Source: Apricaphanius iberus
Lineage: Eukaryota; Chordata; Actinopteri; Cyprinodontiformes; Aphaniidae
NCBI GenBank assembly: GCA_028564705.1
Contig: JAPXFQ010002744.1
Coordinates: 2,130,899-2,194,898 of the forward strand
DNA length: 64,000 nt
Reading direction: 5' to 3'
The notes beneath the pieces were generated by a model, which saw nothing but the letters and a program-made list of their open reading frames with translations, did no database searches and was not told the origin of the DNA. The position numbers and the translations under genes are program-made. This document shows positions 35,719-48,912 of this stretch, piece by piece (positions within the stretch are counted from its first letter, which is position 1; every line of letters starts with the position of its first letter).

Positions 35719-37360
35719 TAGGGTTGTCAAAATCTCAATTTTGTATCGAAATAGATCGATATTACGTTACGACCTTGCACATCAAAATTCAAAACAGGAT
35801 CGCGATCACTTTCTGCCAAGTTTACACTCTGTGTGTCCCACTCGGGACTCCATAGCATAACAGTTAGCAGATAACAGTCTCATCACAAGGAACCACACAT
35901 TGCATTTTCCCAAAGAAGTAACTCACCAATTGTCATACAACTCACAACACCTGGTAACATTTTAACTGCCTGTAACACATCTCCCAGGATCAGACCACCC
36001 ATCTAGAGAGCACAGTTGCTGACGCTTGCAAGTAGCTATTGGCAAAGCTACAATTCGACAATGGCTAGGATCGATGAAGCAGCGGGACCAGAGTTAAAAC
36101 CACTCCTCGCCCGATCCGGGCTTCAGCGAAGGGTATTACCAACAATCCATTGCTGCGTGTGGAATTCTGTGACAAGATGGCTAACAAATGGTTCCAGCTG
36201 CTTTTATGACAAATGGATGGATGATGGTCCTGCAATCTGGCGGATAAGCCGCAGCCTTTAAAAATAAAATAAAATAAAACATAAATTAAATTTCCCAGGC
36301 TTGGCCTGAAGTGTCATTAATGTGGCTGGGTTACGGGTGAAAAGATCCAGCCTGAATTTATATGTATGAGGCTATTTAAATATGTGCCTATAGCGGAGCG
36401 TCCTGTGTTTCAAAACCATTATTAGTAAATATTTATGGGGACATATGCGCAACATCCCCGGCTATTGACGCCTCCAAATATTGAATAATTTATCATTGTG
36501 TACATGAGTAATTACAGTCCAATGGTTAGCTGTTGGAAAGATGCATAACTGTTAAAAATATTGCTTATTCTTAACTTTGTGTGTATTTTCAGACATTATA
36601 CGCCAAAAATAATATTCAGTGTGGGGGTTTAGCAAGTGATAAAAAACTTAAACCTTTCAAATAATCAAAGAATCCATTTCTCTACATTTTAAATAAAATG
36701 GCGTTTGCGTTTATTTTATTACTGGTGAAAATCTCCCGGCATTCTTGGTTCTTTTAGCCCACCAAAGCAGGTTTGACAAATATAATTAATACAATAAAAG
36801 ACATTCTTTTAAACAAAAAGTCTTTAAATATTTTCTGTAAATGAAATAATTAAATAATTAAATAAATAAATACAGTTGGTGCCTTTGATTAAAACCCATT
36901 ATGTTCTATACTTTGGACTTTATGCTCGAGAATTTGCTAGACATAATTTTGTATAACTTAGATTAGCCCATTTCATTTCAGTTTTATCATATCAAGCAGC
37001 AAAACACAAACTGCAAGCGGCACCCTCATTTTGGTTGTAATGGAGATACGATGCTGTGGCACAGGCCGATGACATAATCCTCACTGTCCCAGCATTGCTG
37101 TTATTCACACACTTGTTCATTACGCACTTGAACCCTTGTCCGCACTTCCTCCAAGTGCACTTCATAGAAGACTGTAGGGTGCAGTGTGGGTATTGGGACA
37201 GGGCGTATATTTAGGTGATACTTTTCTTATTTGCTTTGTCAAAATACATTGAAATGTTGATGGAGGATTTTTCTTTTATTACTAATGCATGTTTGCAATC
37301 CCTTTAATAATCGCGATAATCATATTGCCAGCTATGATCATAAACTGATGATATATTTGA
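35719..37360. mobile_element. Probable degraded hAT-type element
   Basis: Starts TAGGGTTGTCAAAATCTCAA, a hAT-type end, followed by TATCGAAATAGATCGATATT. The right side near 37300-37340 has AATAATCGCGATAATCATAT, typical of subterminal parts of such elements, but no clean inverted end or duplication was found. The interior (36010-36260) has one short frame without a known domain. Boundaries are approximate. Confidence 0.4.
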
Positions 37361-38308
37361 CTTTTATAGGAGTGTCATTAGGGACAGAGTGAAAAGGTGA
37401 GCAGCCCCCAATTTTAAAATTATTTACATGTTAAATACCTTGCTTTTTTGTATTATTGAATAAGAAATAATTATTTTTATACTAACTGTTGCTTTTTGAG
37501 GTTCAGTTCATGTTCACTAAAGCAATTCAAATAAAAAGGAAACTTGGACAGAAATTTTGCATCACCATGAATAAACATTGAATAAGTTGTTAAGAATACT
37601 GCACCATGTCATTAAAATTGGTCTTAAAGAGGTCCTTTCAGGTGCATTAAGAAGACAGCGTGCTTCCCATTATATGTGATGGAGGATATGATTTACTCAA
37701 ATGATTTGAGCACGTACAAAGTTCTGTGGTAAAACTGTGTTGGGTTAGTATCAGGGGGAGAAATATCTGTTCTGAGTCTGGTAGCAGCCACCACTGCTGC
37801 TTTTCCGTGATATATGGCCTACAGGTACCGGTGTGGCTCAGTAATCAAAAATAATTGGCCAAGCTGGCGACATTCTAATCACACAAAAAACAAGCAGCTG
37901 TTTGACAGATAAAACCCAGTTTCTTCTCTGGCTTTAGCCAAATTGATCTCACCAAGATGACCAAAGATCACCAGTGATCTAACAATTCTTAGTTTTTTTG
38001 GGCCAAAAAAAACAAACAAAAAAGACTACATACAGTATTTGAGTAAGAGGATTACAGTAACCTCCCTGCACAAAAATAGTAGCAGGGCTTCTTTTCGACA
38101 GAGTTGCTGGAATATAAGGAGGGAGGAGGATTAGTGACTCATAGGGTGTAAGGTACTCAACAAAAACACATGCTGTGGGAGAATCATTCCACATGCATTT
38201 CTGAAGATTATGAGGAAACATCACAGTGTAGATCTTATACCCACGGTAATAGCACAAAGACAAGATGACCAAGTACAACATACAGTGTAGTCTGAATACA
38301 AGGAGGGA
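37361..38308. other. Intron 1 DNA, nothing recognised
   Basis: The 139-residue frame at 37979-38398 on the minus strand runs partly into the SINE and has no domain signature. Confidence 0.5.
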
Positions 38309-38554
38309 TATCCATCCATTTTCTAAACTGCTTATCTTCCAGGGGTCACAGAACAGGCAACACAGAGATTGAAAGGACAAACAACCATGCATCCACACAC
38401 TCAGACCTTAAGCAAGATGCCACAGTACCCAGAGGGACCCCACACATGCACAGGGAGAACATGTAACTCCACACAGAATCCTGGACCAGGATTTGAACCC
38501 ACAACCTGTTTGTTGCAAGGCCATAATGCTACCCACTGCACCACTGTGGAGCCC
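38309..38554 (-). mobile_element. tRNA-derived SINE
   Basis: Read on the minus strand it begins GGGCTCCACAGTGGTGCAGT then GGGTAGC (A-box-like TGGTGCAGTGGG at 38543-38532). It continues to a B-box-like GGTTCAAATCC (38499-38489), then GTGTGGAGTTACATGTTCTC, and ends AAGCAGTTTAGAAAATGGAT then GGATA. This is the common fish SINE with a GATAAGCGGTAGAAAATGG tail. The copy is old, with substitutions in both promoter boxes, so transcription from it is unlikely. Confidence 0.82.
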
Positions 38555-40369
38555 AAGTACATATACTGAAATGCTCTTGAAAATTTTTGAAAAGTGAATG
38601 AACTGTAGGAAGTCTAGTGGATGAAATCTATTGTCTTTTGAAGAGCCCAAACACCAAACCTTGTTTATTGGTTAGACCACCCTATAATAATGATCTGTTG
38701 TCTCAAACAGCACATTTAAAAATAAAATGCCAACAGTGGTGCCAACTGTTAACATTTTCGTAACCCAGCTAGCCGATTTTGTTTTCCAACTACCTACCCT
38801 CTCCTTCCCCTTAGGGTTCCTGAGGAAATAATGTATATATGTTTATAAGTACATATCAAATCTTCTATTGTTATGTGGGAGACTGGTTAGGAATGCTCTA
38901 AAAGTGGAAAAAAGTACTTAGCGGCAAATTAAGGAATGTAAAACCACCATATGAAGGTGAGATCAGAAGCTAAAAACTGACAACTCACAGCCCTTGACAC
39001 ATAAGACAAAAACGTATTCAGGAAAGGCAGCTGCCGCTCTGCATGCTTAGGAAATGAAAAGGAAGAAAGTTGGGTTGAGAGAGATAGTGAGCGAGACCGA
39101 AAGGGAAACAAATTGTTATCTAATCAGAGTTTGAGCCCTCTGCAAAGGTCAGCAGATGAACTGCCATGTCTGACGGTTTTTGTCAATGCCCTGAAATGAT
39201 GACGCTTGAACTAGGAAGTGCAGATTCATGAACTAATGGATAAATAGAGCTGTTTATACAGGGTACAGTAGAATAAGTACTTAAAAGAATGACTTGAAGT
39301 GCATATTCTTCTGCTTTGATGGGCCAGCGTAATATGAAAACAATTTCATATAAGTTAGGATCAATGATGCAGTAATGATAAAGAAATAAACCAGCTTTTT
39401 AGTTTCATGGAATTTCACTGCTTCCTAAGAGGAAGTGCTGGCCAAAAGCCTCATCCAGCTGTGAGAACGATCCTTTTTTTTCCTGGTTGATGGCAGGAGA
39501 TACAAGAATTCCTTTGCCTGCTGTTTAAAATTCTGACAACCCTTTAATTGCAACAATCCGTCTACCCATGTGTTAGACTGTTTGTGAGCAACATTCAGCC
39601 TCATAGAGCTTCCTCTTAAATCTCATCCTGTTTCTGCAGCAGCATCTAGAATAGTAAGACTCTCCAAACCAATAAGCATGGCAGAGGCGATGCTGCAGTT
39701 CAGTCCTGCAGTACAAATACACTGCATAAAGAGAGTCTGTATGGTCCTCAATCTCACACTGAAGTGAGGGATAGAAAAGAGTGAGGGAAGGAAAATTAAG
39801 TAAAACTGAGGGTCAGGAAAAACGGACACAGAGAAAAACACATTTTCAAAGAAAGATGATTTAAAGAAGCAATAAAGTGGAAGCAAAGCTGTATGAAATG
39901 GAGTGAAATACAAGTGACAAAATGAAGGTTAAATTCTTTTAAAAAATAACTTTTCTAATAGCCTTTTCAAGTTGGAGATTGTAATAAAATATTTCCAGAG
40001 GGACAACTAAGATCGCAACTCCCAGCGTCCATGGTAAAAATGTTTTTTTCATAACCCTCCATTATATTTAAAACCTTTGAACAGTTCTGTTTACTGTAAT
40101 GAAGTGTACCAATGATGAAAATTACAGACCTCCCTCATCTTCAGTGGAAAAACTTGCATGATCTTTGCCTGCCAAATACTTTTTTTGTCACCACTGTACA
40201 GGTGAAAACACAGAAAAAAACACACACAGGAAGGGAGGTTGGGCCACTGTCAACTACAACAACTTAAAAAGCTTAAGGAAAGGAAGAAGCTAAATTTATT
40301 GTGACAAATTTAATCAATTTGATCATGCATTTTGGTGAGGCTTGTATATCTCATTAAGTTACTTTCCTG
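38555..40369. other. Intron 1 DNA, nothing recognised
   Basis: The frames at 38929-39111 and 39623-39913 lack domains. 39400-39560 is repeat-free with balanced composition and may be conserved, but this cannot be judged from one sequence. Confidence 0.5.
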
Positions 40370-40730
40370 GTTCTAGTGAGGATGCACGCAGCAGTTTTCT
40401 CAATCAGCTGCAGCAGTCTGATTGACTTTTTAGGTAGAACTGAGGATGTTGTTGCAATAATCAATTCGAGTAAAGATGAACGCATGTATGAGTTTTTTAA
40501 GGTCCTTTTGTGACATTAGTCCTTTAATCCTAGAAATGTTCTTTAGGTGATAGAAGCCTGACCTTTTTATTGCCTTTATGTGACCCTGGAGTATCAGGTC
40601 TGAGTCCATTATTACACCTTTCAGCATTAGTACATAACCCTTTGGATGTAATAAAAAATGGACATTTAAAAATATAATTGCCATAAACTGACAGAAAGAG
40701 GTCAAGACAATTATGTGGTGACGCATAAAA
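40370..40730 (-). mobile_element. L2-like LINE fragment (reverse transcriptase, thumb region)
   Basis: The minus strand reads GVIMDSDLILQGHIKAIKRS then GFYHLKNISRIKGLMSQKDL, KKLIHAFIFTRIDYCNNILS and, after a short frame change, KKSIRLLQLIEKTAACILTR. This is the standard block following the polymerase core of L2/Rex-type LINEs (LIHAFIFSRIDYCN, LQLIQNAAARVLT). Only about 120 residues survive, with no catalytic motif. Confidence 0.85.
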
Positions 40731-42110
40731 AATGAAAAGTTTCTTGTAATTGCTGAGAAGAAAACGTCCCAGATCCTGACAAGTATATGCCAAAAGTTGA
40801 AATGCCAATGTGTTTACCACAAATGCACAATGGTTAGTCAGATATTTTAATGAGGTAATCGTCTCACTTTAATTTAGGTAATATATCATCATTAGAATCA
40901 TATTGTGGCAGTGTTTCTCCTAATTACAACTTTGGAAGATTTAAATGCTTTCAAACCCTGTCTTCCCTCTGTAAATTGTAACTATTTCTCTAAAAAAAAA
41001 AAAAAAAAAAAAAACAGCACTTTGTAGATAGTCTTTCTCTGTTCTCAAAGTAGCCAATACTCCCTCTGCCACTGTTGCAATTTGGATTTAGTCCAATCAG
41101 AAAAGCAAAAGTGAAGTTTAACTTAAATATAAGTGCATTCATTTAACTCTGAGCTCTTACATGAGAGTCCTGAAAACCCACAACCTTTCGCTGATTACAC
41201 ACTGTAATGTGGCACAGACCTGACCTTCATGTCTGTATTATTTGTTGAATAAATACCTGTTTAACAGAGTGCTGTAAGGCTCTAGCTTGGTCTAAAGTGA
41301 TGGTCAGTGCCAAATTAAACCACTGCTAGATCAAGACAAAGCCCCTCTCCCGGTCCATTCTCATTTTTCTTACAAGGAAAACCAGAAGGCACATGAAGGT
41401 GAAAAAAAAAAAAAAACTGAATAAAGCATTGTGTACTTTTTGGGTCTATGTACATTTTACATGTGAAGGTTGGGAGACGTGTTGCATAACTGTGAATTTC
41501 ATATACAAAAATAGCCTCCCAAGTTTTAAATCTAGCCTACTCGTCTTAATATCCATAATTTAAATGCTTTAAGTCATCACTTCAAATAGAATGTTATTGA
41601 ACATTGCCTGAGTGAGATTTGTTTAGTTAAAATTTTTTAAATGAAATTGAGTGCCTGACTCATTGTCAATACAAACCATCTTTACTAGAACCTCAAAAAA
41701 CTGAAGGTAAATGTTTTAGCATAAAACTGAACAGTGTGTTGAGTGCTATTCTGCTTTTAATGTGACATTGTGATATTATGAATATTCAGGCTAATAGCTC
41801 TCTCAAAACGTTTGGATAATTGTATGGGTATGGAGTGCCAAAAAATTCACCCAAAATTCAGGTGATCAAAGGACAAATTAAATAGAGTAACTTTAGTGTT
41901 AAAACATGTGGAAAGTATTCCAAAATAGCCAACAGTGTTTTCATAAAAAATAAAAAGATCGTTCCAATCAAGTTACTGGTAGAAATTCCTGTGAAATAAA
42001 TGTAAAAATTCCAGCTATTCCAGAGGTGCTGAAATCCAAGAGAGCTGTGCAATGTACTGGATTCAATAGGAAGGTTAGAGTTTTGTCAGCAAGACTTGTT
42101 TCCTATTTAT
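40731..42110. other. Intron 1 DNA, nothing recognised
   Basis: Contains a poly-A tract of about 23 bases at 40992-41014. No coding signal is seen. Confidence 0.5.
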
Positions 42111-42680
42111 TTCCGGGGTGACCCCGAATAGTTAAAGATTCGATGCATTGATAGGGGGGGCCTGATTTGACCACCATTCTCAGGGTTGAACGTTCACAGA
42201 TGAAACAAGAATCATTTCAATAAGACATTTGCAGAGCGCCAGCAATGTACAGTTACAAGAATGTATATGCATGAACACACAAAGCTAAGAAGTCGAAAGA
42301 GGAAGTGTTTACATTTTGCTTCATGCACCCGTTCCACTGCACAACCACAAGGAGACAGTGTTTTGTGTAATGGCATAAGCAAGCAAAAATTGACAAATAA
42401 ATGCTCATGGCAGAGATAAAACTCCCCTAAACTACCATCTCTAAGACGGTGCACGGACAAACGCAACCAAACACTGACAACAACATAACTCAAAGGATGA
42501 CAAAAGAACATGACTACATTTGGAACATAAATTATACTGTAAAATGGAGAGATTCTTTAATTTATGCAAACATATTACCCATAAGTCTTTGCGGCGGACA
42601 ACCGTCCCCCCGTGCAGTTGACTATAGAAAGATTCAACACTTCTGATTCGATTATGTAAATCCTTGTTCGGGAACACCCC
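42111..42680. mobile_element. Probable TIR transposon fragment
   Basis: The left end CCGGGGTGACCCCGAATAG is mirrored loosely by the right end TTGTTCGGGAACACCCCTT. The left end continues AAAGATTCGATGCATTGAT and the right side contains GAAAGATTCAACACTTCTGA. The interior has a GC-rich patch GCGGCGGACAACCGTCCCCC. No transposase is visible and the target duplication is unclear, so the superfamily is left open. Confidence 0.5.
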
Positions 42681-42800
42681 TTATGAATTTATGTAGGGTT
42701 TGTACAAATTTTTTTTTTTCAATTTTAATTAGCTAAAACTCATTACCTTACTAACACATTTTTCTAGTCTGCTTGTTAGTTATTTTGATGTTTATTGTTA

Positions 42801-43862
42801 ACCGTAATTTCCAGACTATAAAGTAGAGCTGTGTTGAAATGATAGAAGAACCGATTCTGAATCGATTCTTATAGAAATCGAATCGATTCACAAGTTCAAA
42901 AATCGATTTTATTTTTTAGAATAGTTTGCCCTTTTAAAGTTGAAATGGGAAGGAACAGTCCAGACAGCCATTTTAAGTTTTGTGTCTGACAGGGTTAATA
43001 CAGTTTTCCATGGTGAACTGTTACTCACCCAGTGTTAAGTCATTGAATTTCTGGCATATAATTAAGATAACAGTAAAAAAAAAAAAAGCCTTTAATAACA
43101 CTGACCGATATCAATACTGAATTGGATCAGATTGAATCGAATCCAAATCTTGAGAATCGGAATCGAATCTTGAAATTTGAATCGATACCCAGCCCTACTA
43201 TAAAGCATATAAACCGGGCTATTTTAGGGAAAAAAAACACAAATGTGTGTATAAGCTGCACCCGATTAAAACAATTAAAACATTCCAATATGGTGGAAAC
43301 TCCTCAGACATCTTCTCTCCGTGTGTTCAGCAATCTTCAAGAAGGAATTCAAGTTCAGCAATATGCCTTATGCTTTTATTACCTCTGAAAGCTTTTTTAC
43401 TCTTATTGGTTTGAGAGAGTTTTTCACGTTGGACTCGCTAACATCTCACCATTGAGTCATTGCTGCCAAGAATACTTGAAGCTGCTGGCGCTCTAATTCC
43501 TTCTTTAAAGGCCTGATCGACTGTCTTCAACTAAAAAGCGGCATTATATATATATTCTTGTTTGTTTTCCAAAATTAGGGTTGGTGCATGAAAATTTTAT
43601 TTTCACAAACTGTCTCGCTCTTGTAATGTCTGTGTGTTCCACTTTTGTTTCAACATTTGCACAAACTTCCTACTCTCTCCCTCTCTTTTCTGGTCCTCTG
43701 AAAGTATCCTTTGGCGGACGTAACCTGTACAATCAAAGGATCAAGGAGGCCCTCTAGTGGCTCTTAGCTGTAACAATCCATAAGTAAACCGCACCGTATT
43801 ATAGGCTGCATGGTCCAAAGCATGGGGAAAAAAGTAGCGGCTTATTGTGCGGAAAATACGGT
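42801..43862. mobile_element. pogo-like TIR element carrying a hAT MITE
   Basis: The left end ACCGTAATTTCCAGACTATA and the right end TTGTGCGGAAAATACGGT are inverted relatives. The right end continues inward with the reverse complement of AAGCCGCTACTTTTTTCCCC and GCAGCCTATAATACGGTGCG, which corresponds to the left part of the copy at 13147. No transposase remains. A hAT MITE sits 23 bases inside the left end. Confidence 0.72.
42824..43197. mobile_element. hAT MITE with perfect 8-bp target duplication
   Basis: The ends TAGAGCTG (42824-42831) and CAGCCCTA (43190-43197) are flanked by CTATAAAG at 42816-42823 and 43198-43205, an exact 8-bp duplication. The 374-bp body is full of ATCGATTC/GAATCGAT words in both orientations, as in the common fish hAT family starting TAGGGCTGGGTATCGATTC. 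It is non-coding. Confidence 0.92.
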
Positions 43863-46800
43863 AATCTCCCTCACTCATCAATGGAAAGTTTCCACTGTTT
43901 TAGTTTAATCAGTTTTTTGATCAGATTCTACTTTCTTTATGTGTAGTTCTGCTTTTTATTGAGTTATCAGCCATTTATTCTATTTTTGTAAGTTACCAAA
44001 CACTTTCTTTCCCCAACCTCTGTCTCTACTTTACAGAACAAAACAGCCCATTTGAGGGAAGCAAAGACATACAAAACATTTTTGTGTTTATGAATTACTC
44101 TTACACCGGGAGGTCTTGGGGAAGTAAGGAAATTTTCCTGGTCTTCACTTTTTTTACAGCTGTACTGTGTTCTACCAGTTATTTGTAGATGTAGAGGTTG
44201 TCTGAATTAGGTTTAAGTTAGGGTTAGGCATATAACCTTAATGTTTAAGGGTGTGAAAAGTGTACAATGTATGTACAAGACTGTGTGTGTTAATGTGTGG
44301 GTGTGTGTGTGTGTATGTGTGTCTTTTATGTGAAAATGTGTGCCCAGCACCAGAAGCCACAGGATGTGCGTCGACAGCAGACCACCTTGAAACCCATGAC
44401 ATCATTCAAGTGCCCCCTTAACCTCAATACACACAAATTCAGGAGCAGAAACGATAATACACACATCCCTTCACAGGTATTTTATTTCCTTATTCTCATT
44501 AGGTACCAAATAAAGTTACTGTACCATTTGTTAAACACATGTTGGAGATCTGTCCCAATAAAGATGCTGACTTGAAAAGCTGAAATAAAGATGTGCAAAA
44601 GCATCCCCTAACCCTAACCCATTTTTTAAGATGGGTTGAAATAGTGGTGTTGTTAGATACCCATTCACCAACAGATGTTTGGCACTAGAAGGAACCAGAG
44701 TGGCAAGAAATAGTTGCACTTGAGCAATGAACAGATGGCACCTCACACCTCCATTAGCAGAAAAGGACCATTTACAAGATTCCTGCAGATTATGGTCTAC
44801 TGTGTGCTTGATCATACACAGGATGAAGGATTGTTACAAAGTCAATGACTAGATGCATTTGGCTGGGCTTCCTTAAACAGATAACATTCTACCAACTGTG
44901 GAATAAATGACTGAATAATAGTTGTGAATTGGCACTATATAAATTAACTGAATCAAATTGATGAATAAATCTATATTAGCCCTTGAAAATTAATTACATG
45001 TGGAAACGATAGATTTCGTGCCTTCCCAATGTTTTATACACAAACATATTCCTTTCCATAAACAGTTGCTACAATAGAGTGCCAATAGTCCCACAATTCA
45101 ACAAAAAATGAAACAAATAATAATCTATTTGAATATGTCAACAGTTGGTATAAGTAACAGAGGAAGTATATAATAATAAAACAAATAAAAATTAATTTTT
45201 AAATAAAATTTGCAACAACATAATTTGGTGAAAATATCTGTAAACTAGCTATGAACTTCAAAGCTTTCAGTTAATGGTGGCAGTAATATACATAGCTTGA
45301 TTTAGGAGGTTGTTAATTAGGGTGAGAATGACACTGCTGCAATATTCTTTCTATGTGTACTCTTTAAGAACAAGACTCTAAACAAACTTTTGGTTTTTCC
45401 TCTTCTGAGCACTCTTGCTGTTTTTATGTCAACTCCTTCCCTAGCAATGAAATCCAAACCACAAGCTCTAAAGAGAGGCAATGAAGAAATATACACCTAT
45501 TATGGGTCATTAGGATCCTATTTTCTTTTCATAAAGTTGGTTTCCTTAAATTAATTTTTGAGTGCTTAGTGTCGTGATTCCCTGGTTCTGTCATCAGTGG
45601 CAGAGGGAAGGCATCTGGAAAGGTGTAAAATGCTAAATGTGCATTTTGCTGTGGAAAGGCAAGGTTGCCCTGTGCATCACTTTGTGGTTAGAAGTGGCAT
45701 ACTAAAAACTCTGTACTGCATTCACCCTGCTGGGCCTTAAACATACCCCCTCACTCACACACCACAGCAAGTCAGAGGCAAACAGACACGGCATCTGAAT
45801 GCCGTAAATGTTGTTGATTCATGCATTGCAGTGCAGCTTCGCCGCCCTAAGGTGAAGGAAACTCTCTCACCCTTCACTGGCCTTTTGGAAACATGGGCAT
45901 GGCTAAACACTGAGGCCAAAACCACACAGAGGAATTGCAGAAAGGAATAACCAGCTTTCATTCATAAAAATCATCCCATGGTCAGCTCTTTGTCAATTGA
46001 GGGCCGTCAAGACAATTGGTTCTAAATTGGTGTCAGACAGTGTGGTTTTGGATGCCCAGCTTTAATACTTTACTTGGACCAATATGCATAAACTTAACTG
46101 GAAATTAGTTCATAAAACTAGCATAAACTAAAAAATACAAAAGAAAAATTAACTAAATGTATCCCACACAAATAGGAAATTACTGGTTTGTTTCATAAAA
46201 ACATTTTCACCTCAATATGGGCATAACTGTTTTTATAGACATGAGCAATAAACCACATGTTGGCACTGCATTAGCCACAAGCTCTGGTAATTTTTGTCCA
46301 CATGCTGCTGGCTAAAGATAGTCTGTCCTGGCCTGTAATCAATGTGTAAAATATGAGAATTTCTTGAAGGTCTCATTTACTGGTGTTTTAAAAAAATTTT
46401 TCCATGTTCTCTGGTAGGAAAGAATGCCTTCTCTGTCTGTGTAAATATATATATATATATCTTCCCCTCACTATTTTTAGTGTATTTCAGTTCAGCATGG
46501 CAGTGGGTGGGGAGATTCAGCCAATTTGGGGGCTTGCTCATTAAGATTAATGACATGCAAGTTTCTGTCTTCTGCTCGGCTAACTGCAACAAACTTACAC
46601 TATCTCTGTTTACTAAAATAAGAAAAGTGTAATGTGAAACAGAAATCATGTCTGTATTTAGCCTTAGACGGAGCCTACCACCAAGTTTAGGCTGCATACC
46701 CCACCAACACTGGAATGCAGTGCAACGGGGCGCAATTGGGGTCACACTGAGCCTCGAGCCAGAGCTACACCAGACAAGCTTCCATATGCCACACGTCTGC

Positions 46801-47220
46801 CTGTTGGACGGGGATTCAGCACTGTGCTCTTCCCTCTTCACTACTAAGGTAAACATTATTTGTTTCTTTTCCTCCGCTTAGTAATGTACTTAAATTCTTT
46901 TGGTACAGATCCTGGTTTTAAATGCAGCTTCGAGGCAAAACCAGTACTGTAAGGTCTTTAGCTATAAAGTAACTCTGTTCAAAGGGACTGAACAAATCAC
47001 TGAAGGAGCATCGCATTTTCCCAGTGGTGTTGCAAAAACAAATTCTAACCATTTCTTTTTCAGCCCTTCTTCCGTAGTAAAAAAATAAAAAAATCTAGCG
47101 TTGATGTGTTACCTCCACAAATACTGAACATGTTCTGCCCTGTTGTAGCGTTGGTAACTCCTAGCTTCCTGCAGCTATAGCTACCTGGCCTAAGTCACGC
47201 CTTTCTATTTCCGGCTACTT
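43863..47220. other. Intron 1 DNA, nothing recognised
   Basis: Includes a GT-rich tract at 44281-44323 and a short TA run at 46446-46460. A block at about 46490-46860 has long open frames on both strands (159 residues on minus, 77 on plus) without a known domain. It is listed among the findings. Confidence 0.5.
44281..44323. repeat. (GT)n microsatellite, imperfect
   Basis: TG/GT dinucleotides with a few interruptions. Confidence 0.95.
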
Positions 47221-48613
47221 CTGGTCCATGGGTCCCCTACTGCCAAAAAAAAGAATGAGAGTCAATGGAGTGCTAAAAGTTTTGGGATCAAAACCATGAA
47301 TTGAACGAATGATATCTGTGAATTTTAAAGGCAAATTTTGATGCAGAGAAAACACGGATTTTCCAACGGCAGCAAAAGTTACTTTAGGTATTGTGAAAAA
47401 ATGAGAAGACATGATAATTAAACGGGGAGAAAACTTCTATAAATTTTACCATGTGGAAAGTAGCACATATGCCAGGGGAGAAACAGTTGGTGGAGTGAGA
47501 GTCAGCATGTGGGAGAAGCTCTACAAGGTCTTGGTGAGTTTTTGCGTGCTACACAGTAGCTAGTGCTAGCTTACGTAGCTGCATGATGTCTGATTTGTAG
47601 CCATTTTAATTGCGAATTTTTACAATCAAATAAATCTCAAAACACTTGACAAACAGTTGAAATTCACATTAGTATTTATTATTTAAAGTGTAACCAAACC
47701 CCAAAACAACTGCAATATTTCAGTTTAAGGACATATAATAGAACAAAAAATGTGGAAATTAACAAGTTTACACGAAAATGTCAAAGAACGTCTTAGTACT
47801 GCTGTTCATGGTGATTGTGTGGTACTGCATTTGAATGTTTTGATTGGCTGAGATTGGTACATGAGAGTTCATGTCTATGTCACAGGCACGGTTTCACAGA
47901 GATGCCCTCCCTCTCTTAGACACACTCGCCCCGCCCAGTGACGAGTTCAAACAGCCCATCTTGTGTGCTACGTGCGCACACAGAAGCATACTGAGAAACA
48001 GAGGAAGCTGAAATCCATATATCGCAATTTGGAGGACCGCAAAGTCAACGTTGTTTAAATCCATAAGTTATAACCTATATGTTTTAAACACACCATGAAT
48101 AATGAAACAAAAGCTGAGGTAGTTCCCTCCGAAGCTACTTAGCATCGATGCTAGCGCTAGGCTCTCTGTGCTTGTTTGCTACTATACGTGCTGCTGGCTT
48201 CAGGTAGTGCTGACTCAGCACCCTGAGCCAAAGGCTTGCACTGATACGTCATTTTGCTGCTGCGCTTCATAGAGCCTCTCTTTACCTATGGTTGATGGCA
48301 GAGAAGAGACATATTTTCTCCCTTAACCGTAGGTAAATAGAGGCGTTACGGTGCTCGGCAGCCACAGAGTTCCGCTGTGACAGTCTTCCAGACCACACCC
48401 CCCGCTTCCCCCCCTCATCCTCCACACTTGGCCATGCCCCTCCGTGCTCCTGTCCTGCCCACTTTGGTAGAGTTTTTAAAGTTGCTGGGGGGGATGATTT
48501 TTTCATGGGGTTCAGTTACTTTTCAAAGTAAATAAACGTAAGACAAAGCGGAACAGAAAATAACTTTTATTTCTCCATTGACTTCCATTCATTATTTTTT
48601 TTACTGACTGGTC
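47221..48613. mobile_element. Probable TIR element interrupted by a second one
   Basis: The left edge CTGGTCCATGGGTCCCCTAC, followed by AAAAAAAAGAATGAGAGTCA then ATGGAG, is mirrored at the right by CTCCATTGACTTCCATTCAT then TATTTTTTTTACTGACTGGT and CCAG. Similarity is imperfect but runs over about 50 bases. The inner part from 47685 to 48523 has its own inverted ends. No transposase is recognised. Confidence 0.55.
47685..48523. mobile_element. Inner MITE of the nested pair
   Basis: The left end AAAGTGTAACCAAACCCCAA is mirrored by the right end CATGGGGTTCAGTTACTTTT. The body includes a GC-rich segment (48340-48500) with a minus-strand frame that has no known domain. The target duplication could not be read with confidence. 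Confidence 0.6.
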
Positions 48614-48912
48614 CAGTAATGTGATATCCCTTTCACTCCTACCTAGCAGTGGTAGTCGCTGAAGTTGTTTGTTTGAAGTGATGTCTCAGAATGTAATAAC
48701 AGTAACTGCACCAAAATCAGAAATGTTCTCTATAAAATGTGAAATATTCAAATTCTCAGAGCATGTTTTATTTTTCTTTCTTTAAGTAGCTCCATATGAA
48801 AAAAACAAAAACAAAAAACTGCGTGCTTTATAAACCGTTTTATAGCGTTTAGGGTGGTTTAGGTGGTAATGATAAAGTTGAAGCCAAAAGCTGATGGGGA
48901 GAATCTATATTG
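48614..48912. other. Intron 1 DNA, nothing recognised
   Basis: Short AT-rich interval between the nested TIR elements and the GC-rich duplicated block. Confidence 0.5.

Noticed and set aside
37979..38398. 139-residue minus-strand open frame
   Set aside because: Runs partly into a SINE and shows no domain or codon pattern; treated as chance.
44605..44620. Telomere-like CCCTAACCCTAACCC
   Set aside because: Only about two units; too short for an interstitial telomeric array.
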